64,000 bases of DNA from contig NZ_CP118486.1 of assembly GCF_051124815.1 (NCBI RefSeq), positions 310,001-374,000 on the forward strand, in the 5' to 3' direction. The notes beneath the pieces were generated by a model. The model saw only the letters and a list, made by a program, of their open reading frames with translations, was not told the origin of the DNA and searched no databases. Numbering within the stretch: position 1 is the first letter of the stretch; each line of letters opens with the position of its first letter. A program made the position numbers and the translations under genes. This DNA comes from Azospirillum sp051124815. Its GTDB lineage: Bacteria; Pseudomonadota; Alphaproteobacteria; Azospirillales; Azospirillaceae. Positions 25,630 through 35,702 of this stretch are shown piece after piece.

Positions 25630-27234
25630 ATGAGTACCACTCTCCTCATCAAGGGCGCCCGCGTCGTCGACGGCACCGGTGCCCCCTGGTTCCCGGCCGA
25701 CGTGCTGGTGGAGCGCGGACGCATCGCCGCCGTCGGCCCGATGCTGGACGTGCCCGACGCCGAACCGCTGGAGGCGCAGGGCCGCTTCCTCGCCCCCGGC
25801 TTCATCGATGCCCACTGCCACGACGATTTGATCCAGCTGCGCCAGCCCGGCCGGCCGGAGAAGGTGGCGCAGGGCGTCACCACCGTGGTGGTCGGCAACT
25901 GCTCCTTCGGCCTCTACCCGCAGAGCGCCGACAGCGGTGCCCCCTTGCGCGAGCATTTCGGCAACCTGCTGGGCACGGTATCCGATCAGGAGACCTTCAC
26001 CGATTTCGCCGGCTACCGTGCGGCGCTCGACAGGCGCGGCACCGCCATCAACCTCGTCTCGCTGGTCGGGCACGCGGCCTTGCGCCTCGCCGTGATGGGC
26101 TGGCAGAACCGCGCCGCCACCGCCGAAGAGCGCGAGGCGATGGCGGCCCTGCTGGCGGACCAGCTTCGCCAGGGCGCCCACGGCCTGTCGCTCGGCCTCG
26201 TCTATCCGCCCAGCGCCTGGGCCGACCGCGCCGAGCTGGTGCGGCTGGCCGAGGTGGTGGCGGAGCATGGCGCCCTGCTGACCGCCCATGTCCGCTCTTA
26301 CGAAGGCGGGCTGATCGCCTCGGTGGACGAGTTCCTCGACCTGCTGAAGGCCGGCGGGGCGAGCGGCCTGCTGTCCCACCTGCAAGCCGCCGGAAAGCCC
26401 TATTGGGGCAGCCTGCCGCGGGCGGTGGAGCGGCTGGAGATCGCGCGGCATGACGGCACCGACGTCAGCTTCGACATGTACCCCTACCCGGCCGGCTCCA
26501 GCACCATCCTGCAACTGCTGCCGCCCTCGGCGCTGGCGGGCGGCGTGGAGGCGCTGCTGGCGCGCATGGCCGATGCGGACGGGTTGGCGGCGCTGCGCCA
26601 CGCGGTGGAGGACGGCGAGGCTCCCGACGACGCCGGCTGGGAATCCAAGATCCGCCTGATCGGCTGGGAGAATGTCCGCATCGGCGGCGTTTCCGCGCAC
26701 GAGTTGCGTGACCTTGAGGGAATGTCGCTGGCGGAAATCGCGGCGACGCGGTGGGAGCAGCCCTTCGACACGCTGGTCCGGCTGATCGCCCTCGACCGCG
26801 GCCGGACCAACATCGTCATGTTCCAATTGGCCGAAGCCGATCTGGAAACCGCGCTGTCGCACCCGCTGCACATGCTGGGCTCCGACGGTTTGCCGCGCGA
26901 GACCGGCAAGCCGCACCCCCGCGCCTTCGGCAGCTTCCCGCGTTATCTCGCCCGCGCCCTGAGCGGCGAAGGCAAGCTGGGGCTGGAGGATGCCGTGCGC
27001 CACATGACCGCCGTTCCGGCCCAACGCTTCGGCCTGTCCGACCGTGGGCTGATCCGGCCCGGCATGGTGGCCGACCTGAACCTGTTCACTGCCGACGTGG
27101 CGGACCGCGCGACCTTCCAGGACCCGACGCGCCCACCCCACGGCATCACCGACGTGCTCGTCGCCGGACAGTTCGTCCTGCGCGACGGCGGGCACACCGG
27201 CGCGCGTCCGGGCAAGGCCCTGTCCCGCGCCTGA
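25630..27234 (+). CDS. N-acyl-D-amino-acid deacylase (D-aminoacylase)
   Basis: Zinc amidohydrolase that removes the acyl group from N-acyl-D-amino acids. The 534-residue product carries GFIDAHCHDD (His62, His64), Cys91 in VVGNCSFG, His220 in LLTAHVRSYEG, His250 in GLLSHLQAAGK and an Asp in MLGSDGLPR. These are the metal and catalytic positions known for D-aminoacylases, and His220 and His250 fall at the same numbers as in the well-studied enzyme. The C-terminal strand region (GMVADLNLFTADVADRATFQ) is also typical. Within this transporter operon it should act on the imported substrate. Hydantoinase or dihydroorotase activity is unlikely given Cys91. Confidence 0.9.
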   Translation: MSTTLLIKGARVVDGTGAPWFPADVLVERGRIAAVGPMLDVPDAEPLEAQGRFLAPGFIDAHCHDDLIQLRQPGRPEKVAQGVTTVVVGNCSFGLYPQSADSGAPLREHFGNLLGTVSDQETFTDFAGYRAALDRRGTAINLVSLVGHAALRLAVMGWQNRAATAEEREAMAALLADQLRQGAHGLSLGLVYPPSAWADRAELVRLAEVVAEHGALLTAHVRSYEGGLIASVDEFLDLLKAGGASGLLSHLQAAGKPYWGSLPRAVERLEIARHDGTDVSFDMYPYPAGSSTILQLLPPSALAGGVEALLARMADADGLAALRHAVEDGEAPDDAGWESKIRLIGWENVRIGGVSAHELRDLEGMSLAEIAATRWEQPFDTLVRLIALDRGRTNIVMFQLAEADLETALSHPLHMLGSDGLPRETGKPHPRAFGSFPRYLARALSGEGKLGLEDAVRHMTAVPAQRFGLSDRGLIRPGMVADLNLFTADVADRATFQDPTRPPHGITDVLVAGQFVLRDGGHTGARPGKALSRA

Positions 27235-27256
27235 TCTTTCAACCAGTGAGGACCCG

Positions 27257-27640
27257 ATGACCAACCGCAAGCCGATCTTCGCCGAAAAGGGGGCGAAGCC
27301 CGCCGGCCAGTACAGCCATGCGATCGTCGCGAACGGCTTCGTCTATGTGTCGGGCCAGGGGCCGCACCATCCGGAGACCGGCGCGCTGCCCGAGGATTTC
27401 GCCGGCGAGGTGCGCCAGACCCTGCGCAATCTGGAGATCATCCTGAAGGCCGCCGGTACCGACCTCGCCCATGTGGTGAAGGTCAACAGCTACCTCAGCG
27501 ACCTCGGCCGCTTCCAGGAATACAATGCGCTCTATTCGGAGTTCTTCCCGACCGAGCCGCCGGCCCGCACCACCATCGGCTGCCAGTTGAACAACATCCA
27601 GGTCGAAATCGACTGCATCGCCGTCCTGCCGACAGCGTAA
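27257..27640 (+). CDS. ridA: RidA-family 2-iminoacid deaminase
   Basis: RidA proteins hydrolyse reactive enamine/imine intermediates, typically those released by PLP enzymes. The 127-residue product shows the family fold markers AGQYSHAIVANGFVYVSGQG, VRQTLRNLEIILKAAG and VKVNSYLSDLGRF, with the substrate Arg in PPARTTIGC. The Glu in VEIDCIAVLP is also present. It lies between D-aminoacylase and a PLP enzyme acting on D-amino acids. That fits a housekeeping or direct catalytic role in the same pathway. Confidence 0.9.
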   Translation: MTNRKPIFAEKGAKPAGQYSHAIVANGFVYVSGQGPHHPETGALPEDFAGEVRQTLRNLEIILKAAGTDLAHVVKVNSYLSDLGRFQEYNALYSEFFPTEPPARTTIGCQLNNIQVEIDCIAVLPTA

Positions 27641-27654
27641 CATCGTCAGTACAC

Positions 27655-27688
27655 GGCCGATCCCACAGCGTCACCGCCGGGGTCGGCC
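27655..27688 (+). terminator. Possible terminator or attenuator hairpin inside operon
   Basis: GGCCGATCCC at 27655-27664 can pair with GGGGTCGGCC at 27679-27688 through ten pairs, one of them a G-U wobble, with a 14-base loop. A pyrimidine tail (CCTTTCCCTCTTCTT) follows. It lies between ridA and the next gene and could reduce readthrough. The tail is not T-rich enough for a firm call. Confidence 0.4.
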
Positions 27689-27721
27689 CCTTTCCCTCTT
27701 CTTGCGTTCCGGAGCGGTCCC

Positions 27722-28780
27722 ATGCGCGTCGACGATCTCGACACCCCCGTCCCCGTCATCGACCTCGACAGGGTCGAGCATAACCTGACCAAGATGCAGG
27801 CCTATTGCGACCGGCACGGGTTGGCGCTGCGCCCGCACATCAAGACCCACAAGCTTCCCCAATTCGCGCGCCGCCAGATCGAGCTGGGCGCCGTCGGCAT
27901 CACCTGCCAGAAGATCAGCGAGGCGCTGGTGATGGCGGAGGCCGGCTGCACCGACATCCTACTGACCTACCCCATCGTCGGCGCCTCCAAGGTGAAGCCG
28001 CTGGCCGAACTGGCCGCCAAGACCAAGCTGACGGTCGCACTCGACAACGCCGTCGCGCTCGACACCGTTGCCGCCGCGGCGGCCGAGGCCGGCGTCGAGA
28101 TCGGCATTCTGGTGGAGTTCGACAGCGGCGACGGCCGTTGCGGCGTGCAGACCCCGGACGAGGTGCTGACGCTGGCCCGCCGCGCCGCCGGCAACGGGCT
28201 GACCCGCTTCCGCGGTCTGATGACCTACCCGCGCGGTCCCCGCACCGTGCCCTTCGTCGCCGAGACGCGCGCCCTGCTGGACGGCGCCGGCATCGCGGTG
28301 GAGACGGTGTCGGTCGGCGGCACCCCCGGCTGCTGGGACACCCACGAGCTTCCCGGCGTGACCGAGCTGCGCGTCGGCACCTACATCTATCACGACCGCG
28401 CCACCGTCGGCGCCGGGGTGGCGACGCTGGACGAATGCGCCGTGCATGTCCACGCCACCGTGGTCAGCCGTCCCACCCCCGACCGCGCCGTTCTGGATTG
28501 CGGCAGCAAGACCCTGTCGAGCGACCGCGTCGCACCGTCGGTCGGCGAAGGCTATGGCCTGATCCTCGATTACCCCGACGCTGTGATCGTCCGCGTCAAC
28601 GAGGAGCATGCCGTGGTCGACCTCAGCCGAAGCGAGGCGAAGCCGGAAATCGGCGACCGCGTGATGATCCTGCCCAACCATGTCTGCGTGGTGACCAACC
28701 TGCACGACCGCATGGCGATTACCCGCAACGGCGAGGTCGTCGGCGACTGGCCGGTGCCGGCGCGCGGCTGCACCCGCTGA
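27722..28780 (+). CDS. D-threonine aldolase / D-serine dehydratase-like (DSD1 family)
   Basis: PLP enzyme of fold type III (alanine racemase N-terminal barrel). The 352-residue product has the PLP lysine at residue 41 in RPHIKTHK. The C-terminal metal pair is His320/Cys322 in PNHVC, as in zinc-dependent D-serine dehydratases and D-threonine aldolases. Other family blocks are GITCQKISEALVMAEAG, VEFDSGDGRCGV and SVGGTPGC. It would cleave or deaminate a D-hydroxy-amino acid freed by the D-aminoacylase. Sequence alone does not separate aldolase from dehydratase. The start at 27722 follows GGAG. Confidence 0.87.
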   Translation: MRVDDLDTPVPVIDLDRVEHNLTKMQAYCDRHGLALRPHIKTHKLPQFARRQIELGAVGITCQKISEALVMAEAGCTDILLTYPIVGASKVKPLAELAAKTKLTVALDNAVALDTVAAAAAEAGVEIGILVEFDSGDGRCGVQTPDEVLTLARRAAGNGLTRFRGLMTYPRGPRTVPFVAETRALLDGAGIAVETVSVGGTPGCWDTHELPGVTELRVGTYIYHDRATVGAGVATLDECAVHVHATVVSRPTPDRAVLDCGSKTLSSDRVAPSVGEGYGLILDYPDAVIVRVNEEHAVVDLSRSEAKPEIGDRVMILPNHVCVVTNLHDRMAITRNGEVVGDWPVPARGCTR

Positions 28781-28801
28781 TCCGAACCATGGGATCCCGT
28801 C

Positions 28802-29802
<1,001 letters not shown>

Positions 29803-29806
<4 letters not shown>

Positions 29807-30804
29807 GCGCCGTCACCGTGTCCGAAGAGCCCTTGCTGAGCGTCCGCAATCTGGAAAAACGCTTTCCCGTGCGGGGCGGGCTGCTGCAACGGCCGGTCGG
29901 CTGGGTGAAGGCGGTGGACGATCTGTCCTTCGACCTGAACCGCGGCGAGGTGCTGGGGCTGGTCGGCGAGTCCGGATCGGGCAAGACCACCGCCGGCCGC
30001 AGCATCCTGCGGCTGATCGAGCCGACCGGCGGCTCCATCCGTTTCGACGGGCAGGAGATCACCGGTCTGCCGACCGCCGAGATGCGGGCGCAGCGCCGCC
30101 GCATGCAGATCGTCTTTCAGGATCCATACGCCAGCCTCGACCCGCGCCAGCGCGTGCGCGACGTGATCGGCGAGGCTCTGGTGATCCATGGCATTGGCAG
30201 CCGCGCCGACCGCCGAGACCGCGTGGCCGCGCTCTTGGAAAAGGTCGGTCTGACCGCCGACGCCATGGATCGCTTCCCGCACGAGTTCTCCGGCGGCCAG
30301 CGCCAGCGCATCGGCATCGCCCGCGCGCTCGCGGTCGAGCCCGACTTCATCGTCGCGGACGAGCCGGTATCGGCGCTCGACGTCTCGGTGCAGGCGCAGG
30401 TGGTGAACCTGCTGGGCGACTTGCAGCGCGAGCTTGGGCTGGCGGTGCTGTTCATCGCCCATGATCTGGCGGTGGTGCGCTACATCAGCGACCGCGTGGC
30501 GGTGATGTATCTCGGCCGCCTGATGGAGATCGCGCCCAGCGACTCCCTCTACGAGCGCCCGCGCCATCCCTACACCATGGCCCTGCTGTCCGCCGCCCCC
30601 AACCCGGACCCCGACGCGCCGAAGACCCGCATGCTGCTGGACGGCGACGTGCCGAGCCCGATGAACCCGCCGTCCGGCTGCGTCTTCCGCACCCGCTGCC
30701 CCTTCGCCCTGCCCGCCTGCGCGGAACCGGAGGCGCGGGCGCTGCGGCAGGTGGCGCCGGGGCATTCGGTGTCGTGCATCCGGGATGACGTGGCGGCGGG
30801 GTGA
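29803..30804 (+). CDS. dppF: Dipeptide-type ABC ATPase, DppF family
   Basis: Partner ATPase, 333 residues. Walker A is GESGSGKTT, signature FSGGQRQRIGIARAL, Walker B FIVADEPVSALD. The DppF-type insertion QIVFQDPYASLDPRQRV is present, and so is the C-terminal GCVFRTRCPFALPAC block. ATG 29803 overlaps the dppD stop. It is the last gene of the operon and converges with a CoA-transferase gene, with a short hairpin between the two stops. Confidence 0.94.
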
Positions 30805-30821
30805 CCGGGGGGACTCCCCGG
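30805..30821. terminator. Short hairpin between convergent genes
   Basis: CCGGGG at 30805-30810 pairs with CCCCGG at 30816-30821 around a five-base loop. It fills almost the whole gap between two converging stops. There is no T run on either side, so bidirectional termination is only possible, not shown. Confidence 0.35.
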
Positions 30822-30823
30822 CC

Positions 30824-32128
30824 TTATCCGCCCAGCACACCCGAGGTCCGCAGTTGCTCGACCCGGTCGGGACCGTAGCCCAGCATCTCCTCCAGAACCT
30901 CCGCGGTCTCCTGTCCCAGCCGGGGCGGCGGGCGGCGGTAGGTCGCGGGGGAATTCGACAGCCGGGCCGGGTAGCCCACCACCGGCACCTTGCGGCCGTC
31001 CTCCAGCGTCATTTCCCGCACCAGCCCGCGTTCGGCCAGATGGGGTTCGGCGAAGACCTGATCGATCCGGTTGATCGGCCCGCCGGGCACGCCGGCCTTC
31101 GCCATGGCGGCAATCAGCGCCGCCTGATCCCACCCGGCGATGGCGTCGGCCAGAAGACCTTCCAGCTCGTCGCGCCGGCCGAGCCGGCTGGCATTGTCGG
31201 CGAAGCGTGGACTGGTCCCCACCTCCTCCAATCCCAGCAGCCGGCACAGCGCCCGGAACTGGCCGTCATTGCCGGTGGCGACGATCACGTGTCCGTCGCG
31301 GGCCTTGAAGGTGCGGTATGGCACGACGTTCGGGTGTTTGTTGCCCATCAGTCCGGGAACCATTCCCCCGACCAGCCAGTTCATCGCCTGATTGGCGAGG
31401 ACCGACACCTGGGTATCCAGAAGTGCGCAGTCGATATGCTGGCCCTGCCCGGTGCGGTCGCGGTGGCGCAGTGCGGCCAGGATCGAGATCGTGGCGTAGA
31501 GCCCGGTGAAGACGTCCGACACGGCGACGCCGACCTTCAGCGGCTCGCTGCCCGGCTCTCCCTCCGGTTGGCCGGTGATGCTCATCAGCCCGCTCATTCC
31601 CTGGATCAGGAAATCATAGCCGGGACGTGGAGCCAGCGGCCCGGTCTGGCCGAATCCGGTGATGGAGCAATAGACCAGACGCGGGTTGATGCGTGACAGG
31701 GCGGCATGATCCAGCCCATAGCGGGCAAGGCCACCGACCTTGAAATTCTCGATCACCACGTCGCACTCCGCGGCCAGCCGGCGGACGATGTCGGCCCCGT
31801 CCGGTTTGGCGATGTCGATGGCGATGGATCGCTTGTTGCGGTTGCAGGACAGGTAATAGGCGCTCAGCCGCTCCGCATCACCGTCTGCCCAGTCTCCCTC
31901 CGCCCCATCCGCCGACAGGAACGGCGGCCCCCAGGCGCGGGTGTCGTCGCCATGTCCGGGATGCTCCACCTTGATGACGTCGGCGCCGAGGTCACCCAAC
32001 GCCTGCGACGCCCAGGGACCCGCCAGCACCCGGCTGAGGTCGAGGACACGGATGCCGGCCAGCGCGCCGCCGCCGTCTGCTCCGGCTCCGGCGTTGCCTT
32101 GCGAATCCCCGTGGTTTTCTGTGCTCAT
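30824..32128 (-). CDS. CaiB/BaiF class III CoA-transferase
   Basis: Transfers CoA between carboxylic acids. The 434-residue product has the family opening ALAGIRVLDLSRVLAGPWAS and GADVIKVEHPGHGDDTR. The catalytic Asp is in the PGYDFLIQGMSGLM block. Further blocks are GVAVSDVFTGLYA and RTGQGQHIDCALLDTQ. ATG 32128 is chosen because the upstream in-frame codons read as leader and lack family character. It is divergent from the IclR gene at 32379 and may be controlled by it. Two further CoA-transferases of this family lie at 40520-42939. Confidence 0.92.
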   Translation of the reverse strand: MSTENHGDSQGNAGAGADGGGALAGIRVLDLSRVLAGPWASQALGDLGADVIKVEHPGHGDDTRAWGPPFLSADGAEGDWADGDAERLSAYYLSCNRNKRSIAIDIAKPDGADIVRRLAAECDVVIENFKVGGLARYGLDHAALSRINPRLVYCSITGFGQTGPLAPRPGYDFLIQGMSGLMSITGQPEGEPGSEPLKVGVAVSDVFTGLYATISILAALRHRDRTGQGQHIDCALLDTQVSVLANQAMNWLVGGMVPGLMGNKHPNVVPYRTFKARDGHVIVATGNDGQFRALCRLLGLEEVGTSPRFADNASRLGRRDELEGLLADAIAGWDQAALIAAMAKAGVPGGPINRIDQVFAEPHLAERGLVREMTLEDGRKVPVVGYPARLSNSPATYRRPPPRLGQETAEVLEEMLGYGPDRVEQLRTSGVLGG

Positions 32129-32194
32129 GATCGTCCTGGCTAGACTGCTGTCCGATGGGCGCCGTCTGGTCGGCGGGCGCCAACCAGACCCCGG

Positions 32195-32213
32195 CATTTC
32201 ATTGTGCGAAATG
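32195..32213. promoter_or_regulatory. IclR-type inverted repeat in divergent gap
   Basis: CATTTC at 32195-32200 and GAAATG at 32208-32213 form an inverted repeat around seven bases. The half-sites resemble those in the stronger palindromes at 33345-33372. It lies 67 bases before the CoA-transferase gene and 166 before the IclR gene. The rest of the 250-base gap shows nothing I can name. Confidence 0.4.
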
Positions 32214-32378
32214 GCTTTTCATATCGATGGTAGCCTGCCGCCGGCTGGGTTACAATGCTCAACGGAATGGCAATCGGCTGCCTGTACAATCCAACGCGGT
32301 CCGGCTAACGTCCCCGGCCCCCGCCGGGCCGGACAGATGGCCATGATTCGTCATCGCCCATGAGTTGGAGGAACCGAG

Positions 32379-33152
32379 ATGCCGTCCTTTAAGCCCGTGG
32401 TCGCCCTGTTGCGTGGGCTGGATGTCCTCAATGCGGTGAATGCATCGCGGGAGGCGACGGTCGGATCGGTCCATGCCGCGACCGGGCTGGACAAGGCGAC
32501 CGTGGTGCGGATGCTGGAAACGCTGGAACATGCCGGCTACATCGTGCGCGTCGCCGGCCGGCCGGCCTATGTTCCCTCCTGGCGCACCTTGCAGCTCAGC
32601 CAGGGCTACGACCTGCAGCGCAGCCTGGGCGCCGCGGCGGAACCGATCCTGACGAACTTCCGCAAATCCATCGGCTGGCCGTCGGATCTGGCGATCTGCG
32701 ATCGCGGCGCCATGATCGTCGTCCAGACCAGCCGCGAGCAGGGGCCGCTGTCCCTGAACCGCCGGCCCGGCTATCAGGCGCCGATCCTGTCGACGTCCGT
32801 CGGCCGCGCCTATCTGGCCTTCTGCCCGGACGAGGAGCGGCAGGCCATCCTGGCCCAGATCGCCGCCCGCCCGAACGCGGAGAGCGTCGATCTGGGCAAG
32901 GCCGACGCCATACTGGCGGAAGTGCGGGAGCGCGGCTTCTCCGTGATGGACAGCACCTACAGCGACCGCGAATACGAAGGCCTCGTCTGGGCCATCGCCG
33001 TCCCGGTAATGAATGGCGAGCGCGCCTGCGCATCGGTGAACATCCTGATGCTGCGCAACGCCATGTCCTACGAAATGGCGGTGGACCGCCTGCTGGAGCC
33101 GCTGAAGGCGACCGCCGCCCGCCTTGCCGAGGTTTTCCGCGCCCAGGGCTGA
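32379..33152 (+). CDS. IclR-family transcriptional regulator
   Basis: The 257-residue regulator has an N-terminal winged helix-turn-helix (VALLRGLDVLNAVNASREAT, then AATGLDKATVVRMLETLEHA) and a C-terminal effector domain (LSTSVGRAYLAFCPDEERQA, DREYEGLVWAIAVPV). AGTTGGAGG precedes the ATG. It lies between the divergent CoA-transferase and the long catabolic operon at 33404-44741. Both flanks carry TTTCA/TGAAA-type inverted repeats, the half-site style of several IclR members such as KdgR. Regulation of both flanks is therefore likely, though inferred. Confidence 0.92.
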   Translation: MPSFKPVVALLRGLDVLNAVNASREATVGSVHAATGLDKATVVRMLETLEHAGYIVRVAGRPAYVPSWRTLQLSQGYDLQRSLGAAAEPILTNFRKSIGWPSDLAICDRGAMIVVQTSREQGPLSLNRRPGYQAPILSTSVGRAYLAFCPDEERQAILAQIAARPNAESVDLGKADAILAEVRERGFSVMDSTYSDREYEGLVWAIAVPVMNGERACASVNILMLRNAMSYEMAVDRLLEPLKATAARLAEVFRAQG

Positions 33153-33303
33153 TCCGGCCCGCTCTTTTTCCCCGGTTTATCAGTCCAGTCGGGCAGAACT
33201 CCCCGTGCCCGCAATCTGCCATCTGCATGCCGCCATCCGCATGCCCAGATATGCGGTGCCGACCCTCTTCCTCCCCTCGGCTATTGGTGGTGACCCTAAC
33301 AAA

Positions 33304-33320
33304 TTTGGTTGCCAACCAAA
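33304..33320. promoter_or_regulatory. Perfect palindrome upstream of catabolic operon
   Basis: TTTGGTTGCCAACCAAA, seven-base arms around GCC, lies 84 bases before the first gene of the operon. It is unlike the IclR-type repeats nearby, so it may bind a second regulator. The TGGT...ACCA core recalls GntR-family sites, but the spacing is five rather than three. Confidence 0.45.
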
Positions 33321-33344
33321 CCATCCCCCTGTACGGTTTTAACA

Positions 33345-33372
33345 ATGAAAAGGCGTTTCATACAATGAAACG
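33345..33372. promoter_or_regulatory. Overlapping IclR-type operator upstream of catabolic operon
   Basis: Three alternating half-sites: ATGAAA (33345-33350), TTTCAT (33356-33361) and ATGAAACG (33365-33372). They form two overlapping palindromes. ATGAAA-N5-TTTCAT is perfect, and CGTTTCATACAATGAAACG (33354-33372) is a perfect 8-3-8 palindrome. They end 31 bases before the ATG at 33404, where bound protein could block or aid polymerase. The adjacent IclR protein is the obvious candidate. Confidence 0.65.
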
Positions 33373-33403
33373 ATCTTGAACCGGCAAAGCTGGGGGGACG
33401 AAG

Positions 33404-34480
33404 ATGAGCGAAACCGGTCGGATCCTCGTCGATACGGCGACCAGACTGTTCCAGAACATCGTCACGCCCAGGGAACTGGCCCGCGCCGAAGCGGGCGAGT
33501 GGCCGGGCGACGTCTGGAACGCGGTGGAGGAGCTTGGCCTGCCATTGGCGCTGGTCCCGGAGGACCAGGGCGGATTCGGCATCGACCCGGTGGAGGCGCT
33601 GGCGGCGATCCGCGTCGCCGCCGCTTTCGCGCTGCCGCTTCCGCTGGGCGAGACGATGCTGGCCAACCGCCTGCTGGCCGGCGCCGGCATCGACGCGCCG
33701 GGTGGACCGCTGTCGGTCGCATCGGCTGCCATCCCCACCGGCCGGACGGCCCGCCCACTCGGCCTTGTGCCGGAAAATGGCGGCTGGCGGCTGACCGGGG
33801 TGGCGCGCCGCGTGCCCTGGGGCGGCAAGGTGACCGGCGTCGTGGTGGTCGCCGAGGCTGCCGGCGTGCCGCATGTCGCGCTGGTTCCCGCCGGCCGCTT
33901 CGACGTGGCGCCCGGCACCAATCTCGCCGGGGAGCCGCGCGACGACCTGACCTTCGGCTGCCTGCTGGAGCCGTCGCAGGTGGCGCCCGCCGCCGCCGGT
34001 GGCACTCCGGAGGACCTGCACGCCGCCGGCGCCGCCCTGCGCAGCATCCAGATCGCCGGCGCGTTGGCGCGGGTTCTGGAGATGACGGTGCAGTACGCCA
34101 ACGAGCGGTCGCAGTTCGGCCGGCCCATCGGCAAGTTCCAGGCGATCCAGCAATCCCTCGCGGTGCTGGCCGGCCAGACCGCCGCCGCCTCGGCCGCCGC
34201 CGATCTCGCCGCGGAAGCGATCACCGCGCCCGCCGGCGACCATCGCATCGCCGTCGCCAAGGCCCGCACCGGCGAGGCGGCGGGCGTGGCGGCGGCCATC
34301 GCCCATCAGGTCCATGGCGCCATCGGCTTCACCCACGAACACGGCCTCCACCACCTCACCCGGCGTCTGTGGTCCTGGCGCGACGAGTTCGGCAACGACG
34401 CCGAATGGTCCCGCCGCCTGGGACACGCCGCCATTGCCGCCGGCGCCGACGGCCTGTGGCCGATGGTCACGGCGGCCTGA
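33404..34480 (+). CDS. Acyl-CoA dehydrogenase-like protein (short subunit)
   Basis: Flavoprotein of the acyl-CoA dehydrogenase family, 358 residues, shorter than usual. The C-terminal domain has the FAD-binding block NERSQFGRPIGKFQAIQQSL and HQVHGAIGFTHEHGLHHLTR, but the N-terminal and middle domains are reduced. It is encoded directly before a normal-length paralogue, 19 bases apart. Such short/long pairs often form heterotetramers, as in pimeloyl-CoA or steroid side-chain dehydrogenases; that pairing is inferred. It opens the catabolic operon, with IclR-type operators just upstream. Confidence 0.87.
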   Translation: MSETGRILVDTATRLFQNIVTPRELARAEAGEWPGDVWNAVEELGLPLALVPEDQGGFGIDPVEALAAIRVAAAFALPLPLGETMLANRLLAGAGIDAPGGPLSVASAAIPTGRTARPLGLVPENGGWRLTGVARRVPWGGKVTGVVVVAEAAGVPHVALVPAGRFDVAPGTNLAGEPRDDLTFGCLLEPSQVAPAAAGGTPEDLHAAGAALRSIQIAGALARVLEMTVQYANERSQFGRPIGKFQAIQQSLAVLAGQTAAASAAADLAAEAITAPAGDHRIAVAKARTGEAAGVAAAIAHQVHGAIGFTHEHGLHHLTRRLWSWRDEFGNDAEWSRRLGHAAIAAGADGLWPMVTAA

Positions 34481-34499
34481 GCAGCGGAGACACCCGACA

Positions 34500-35642
34500 A
34501 TGACCGTATTCACCTTCCCCGCGCCCCCGCCCGCCGATGTCGAGGAATTGCGCGCCGAAGTCCGCGACTTCCTCGCCACCGAGCTGGCCGCCCGCAGGCC
34601 GCGCGACCGCGCCCGCTCCTGGAGCGGCTTCGACGCCGACTTCAGCCGCAAGATGGGCGAGCGCGGCTGGATCGGCATGACCTGGCCGAAGGCCTATGGC
34701 GGCCACGAACGCAGCGCGCTCGAACGCTATGTCGTGCTGGAGGAGATGCTGGCGGCCGGGGCGCCGGTGGCGGCCCACTGGATCGCCGACCGCCAGAGCG
34801 GCCCGCTGCTGCTGAAGGTCGGGACCGAGGAACAGCGCCAAACCATCCTGCCGCGCATCGCCGCCGGCGAATGCTTCTTCTGCATCGGCATGAGCGAGCC
34901 GGATTCCGGGTCCGACCTTGCGGCGGTGCGCACCCGCGCCACCCCGGTGGACGGTGGTTTCCGCGTCACCGGCACCAAGCTGTGGACGACCTACGCCCAC
35001 AAGTCCCACTACATGATCCTGTTCTGCCGCACCGGCGGCCAGGAGGAGCGGCAGGGCGGCACCAGCCAGTTGCTGGTCGACCTGAACACGCCGGGGATCA
35101 CCATCCGCCCGATCGCCGATTTGTCAGGCGAGCGTCACTTCAACGAGGTGGTGTTCGAAGACGCCTTCATACCGGACAGCGCCCTGATCGGCCGGCTGGG
35201 CGATGGCTGGAACCAGGTGATGGGCGAACTGGCCTTCGAACGCAGCGGGCCGGAGCGATTCCTGTCCTCCTTCACCCTGCTGGTGGAGCTGGTGCGTGCG
35301 CTGGGCAACGACCCGTCGGATCGCGCCAGGGAAGCCGTCGGCCGGCTGACCGCGCACATCGTCACGCTGCGGCGGCTGTCCCGCTCGGTGGCCGGCATGC
35401 TCCAGAACGGCGAGAACCCGGCGCTGCAGGCGGCGCTGGTCAAGGATCTCGGCGCCCTGGTGGAGCAGGAGATCCCCGAGATCGTCCGCGGCGTCGTGTC
35501 GGTGGAGCCGTCACTGCAGGCCGACACCGAACTGGCCGCCGTGCTGGCCCACACCATCCTCAACGCCCCGGCCTATTCGCTGCGCGGCGGCACCCGCGAG
35601 ATCCTGCGCGGCATCATCGCCCGCGGCCTCGGCCTGCGCTGA
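34500..35642 (+). CDS. Acyl-CoA dehydrogenase (long subunit)
   Basis: Oxidises an acyl-CoA to the 2,3-enoyl-CoA and passes electrons to ETF. The 380-residue product has the N-terminal helical domain (VRDFLATELAAR, GWIGMTWPKAYGG) and the middle-domain flavin block CIGMSEPDSGSDLAAVRTRA with GTKLWTTYAH. The C-terminal motif is GGTREILRGIIARGLGL. The usual Glu-Gly-Thr of medium-chain enzymes is Gly-Gly-Thr here, so the catalytic base must sit elsewhere, as in several branched-chain and steroid enzymes. It should work with the short paralogue before it. Confidence 0.92.
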   Translation: MTVFTFPAPPPADVEELRAEVRDFLATELAARRPRDRARSWSGFDADFSRKMGERGWIGMTWPKAYGGHERSALERYVVLEEMLAAGAPVAAHWIADRQSGPLLLKVGTEEQRQTILPRIAAGECFFCIGMSEPDSGSDLAAVRTRATPVDGGFRVTGTKLWTTYAHKSHYMILFCRTGGQEERQGGTSQLLVDLNTPGITIRPIADLSGERHFNEVVFEDAFIPDSALIGRLGDGWNQVMGELAFERSGPERFLSSFTLLVELVRALGNDPSDRAREAVGRLTAHIVTLRRLSRSVAGMLQNGENPALQAALVKDLGALVEQEIPEIVRGVVSVEPSLQADTELAAVLAHTILNAPAYSLRGGTREILRGIIARGLGLR

Positions 35643-35702
35643 CGCACTGCCGGCGCGACCGCGCAGGGCCGGAGAAGACACAACAGGAAGGACCCGACCG
35701 CC

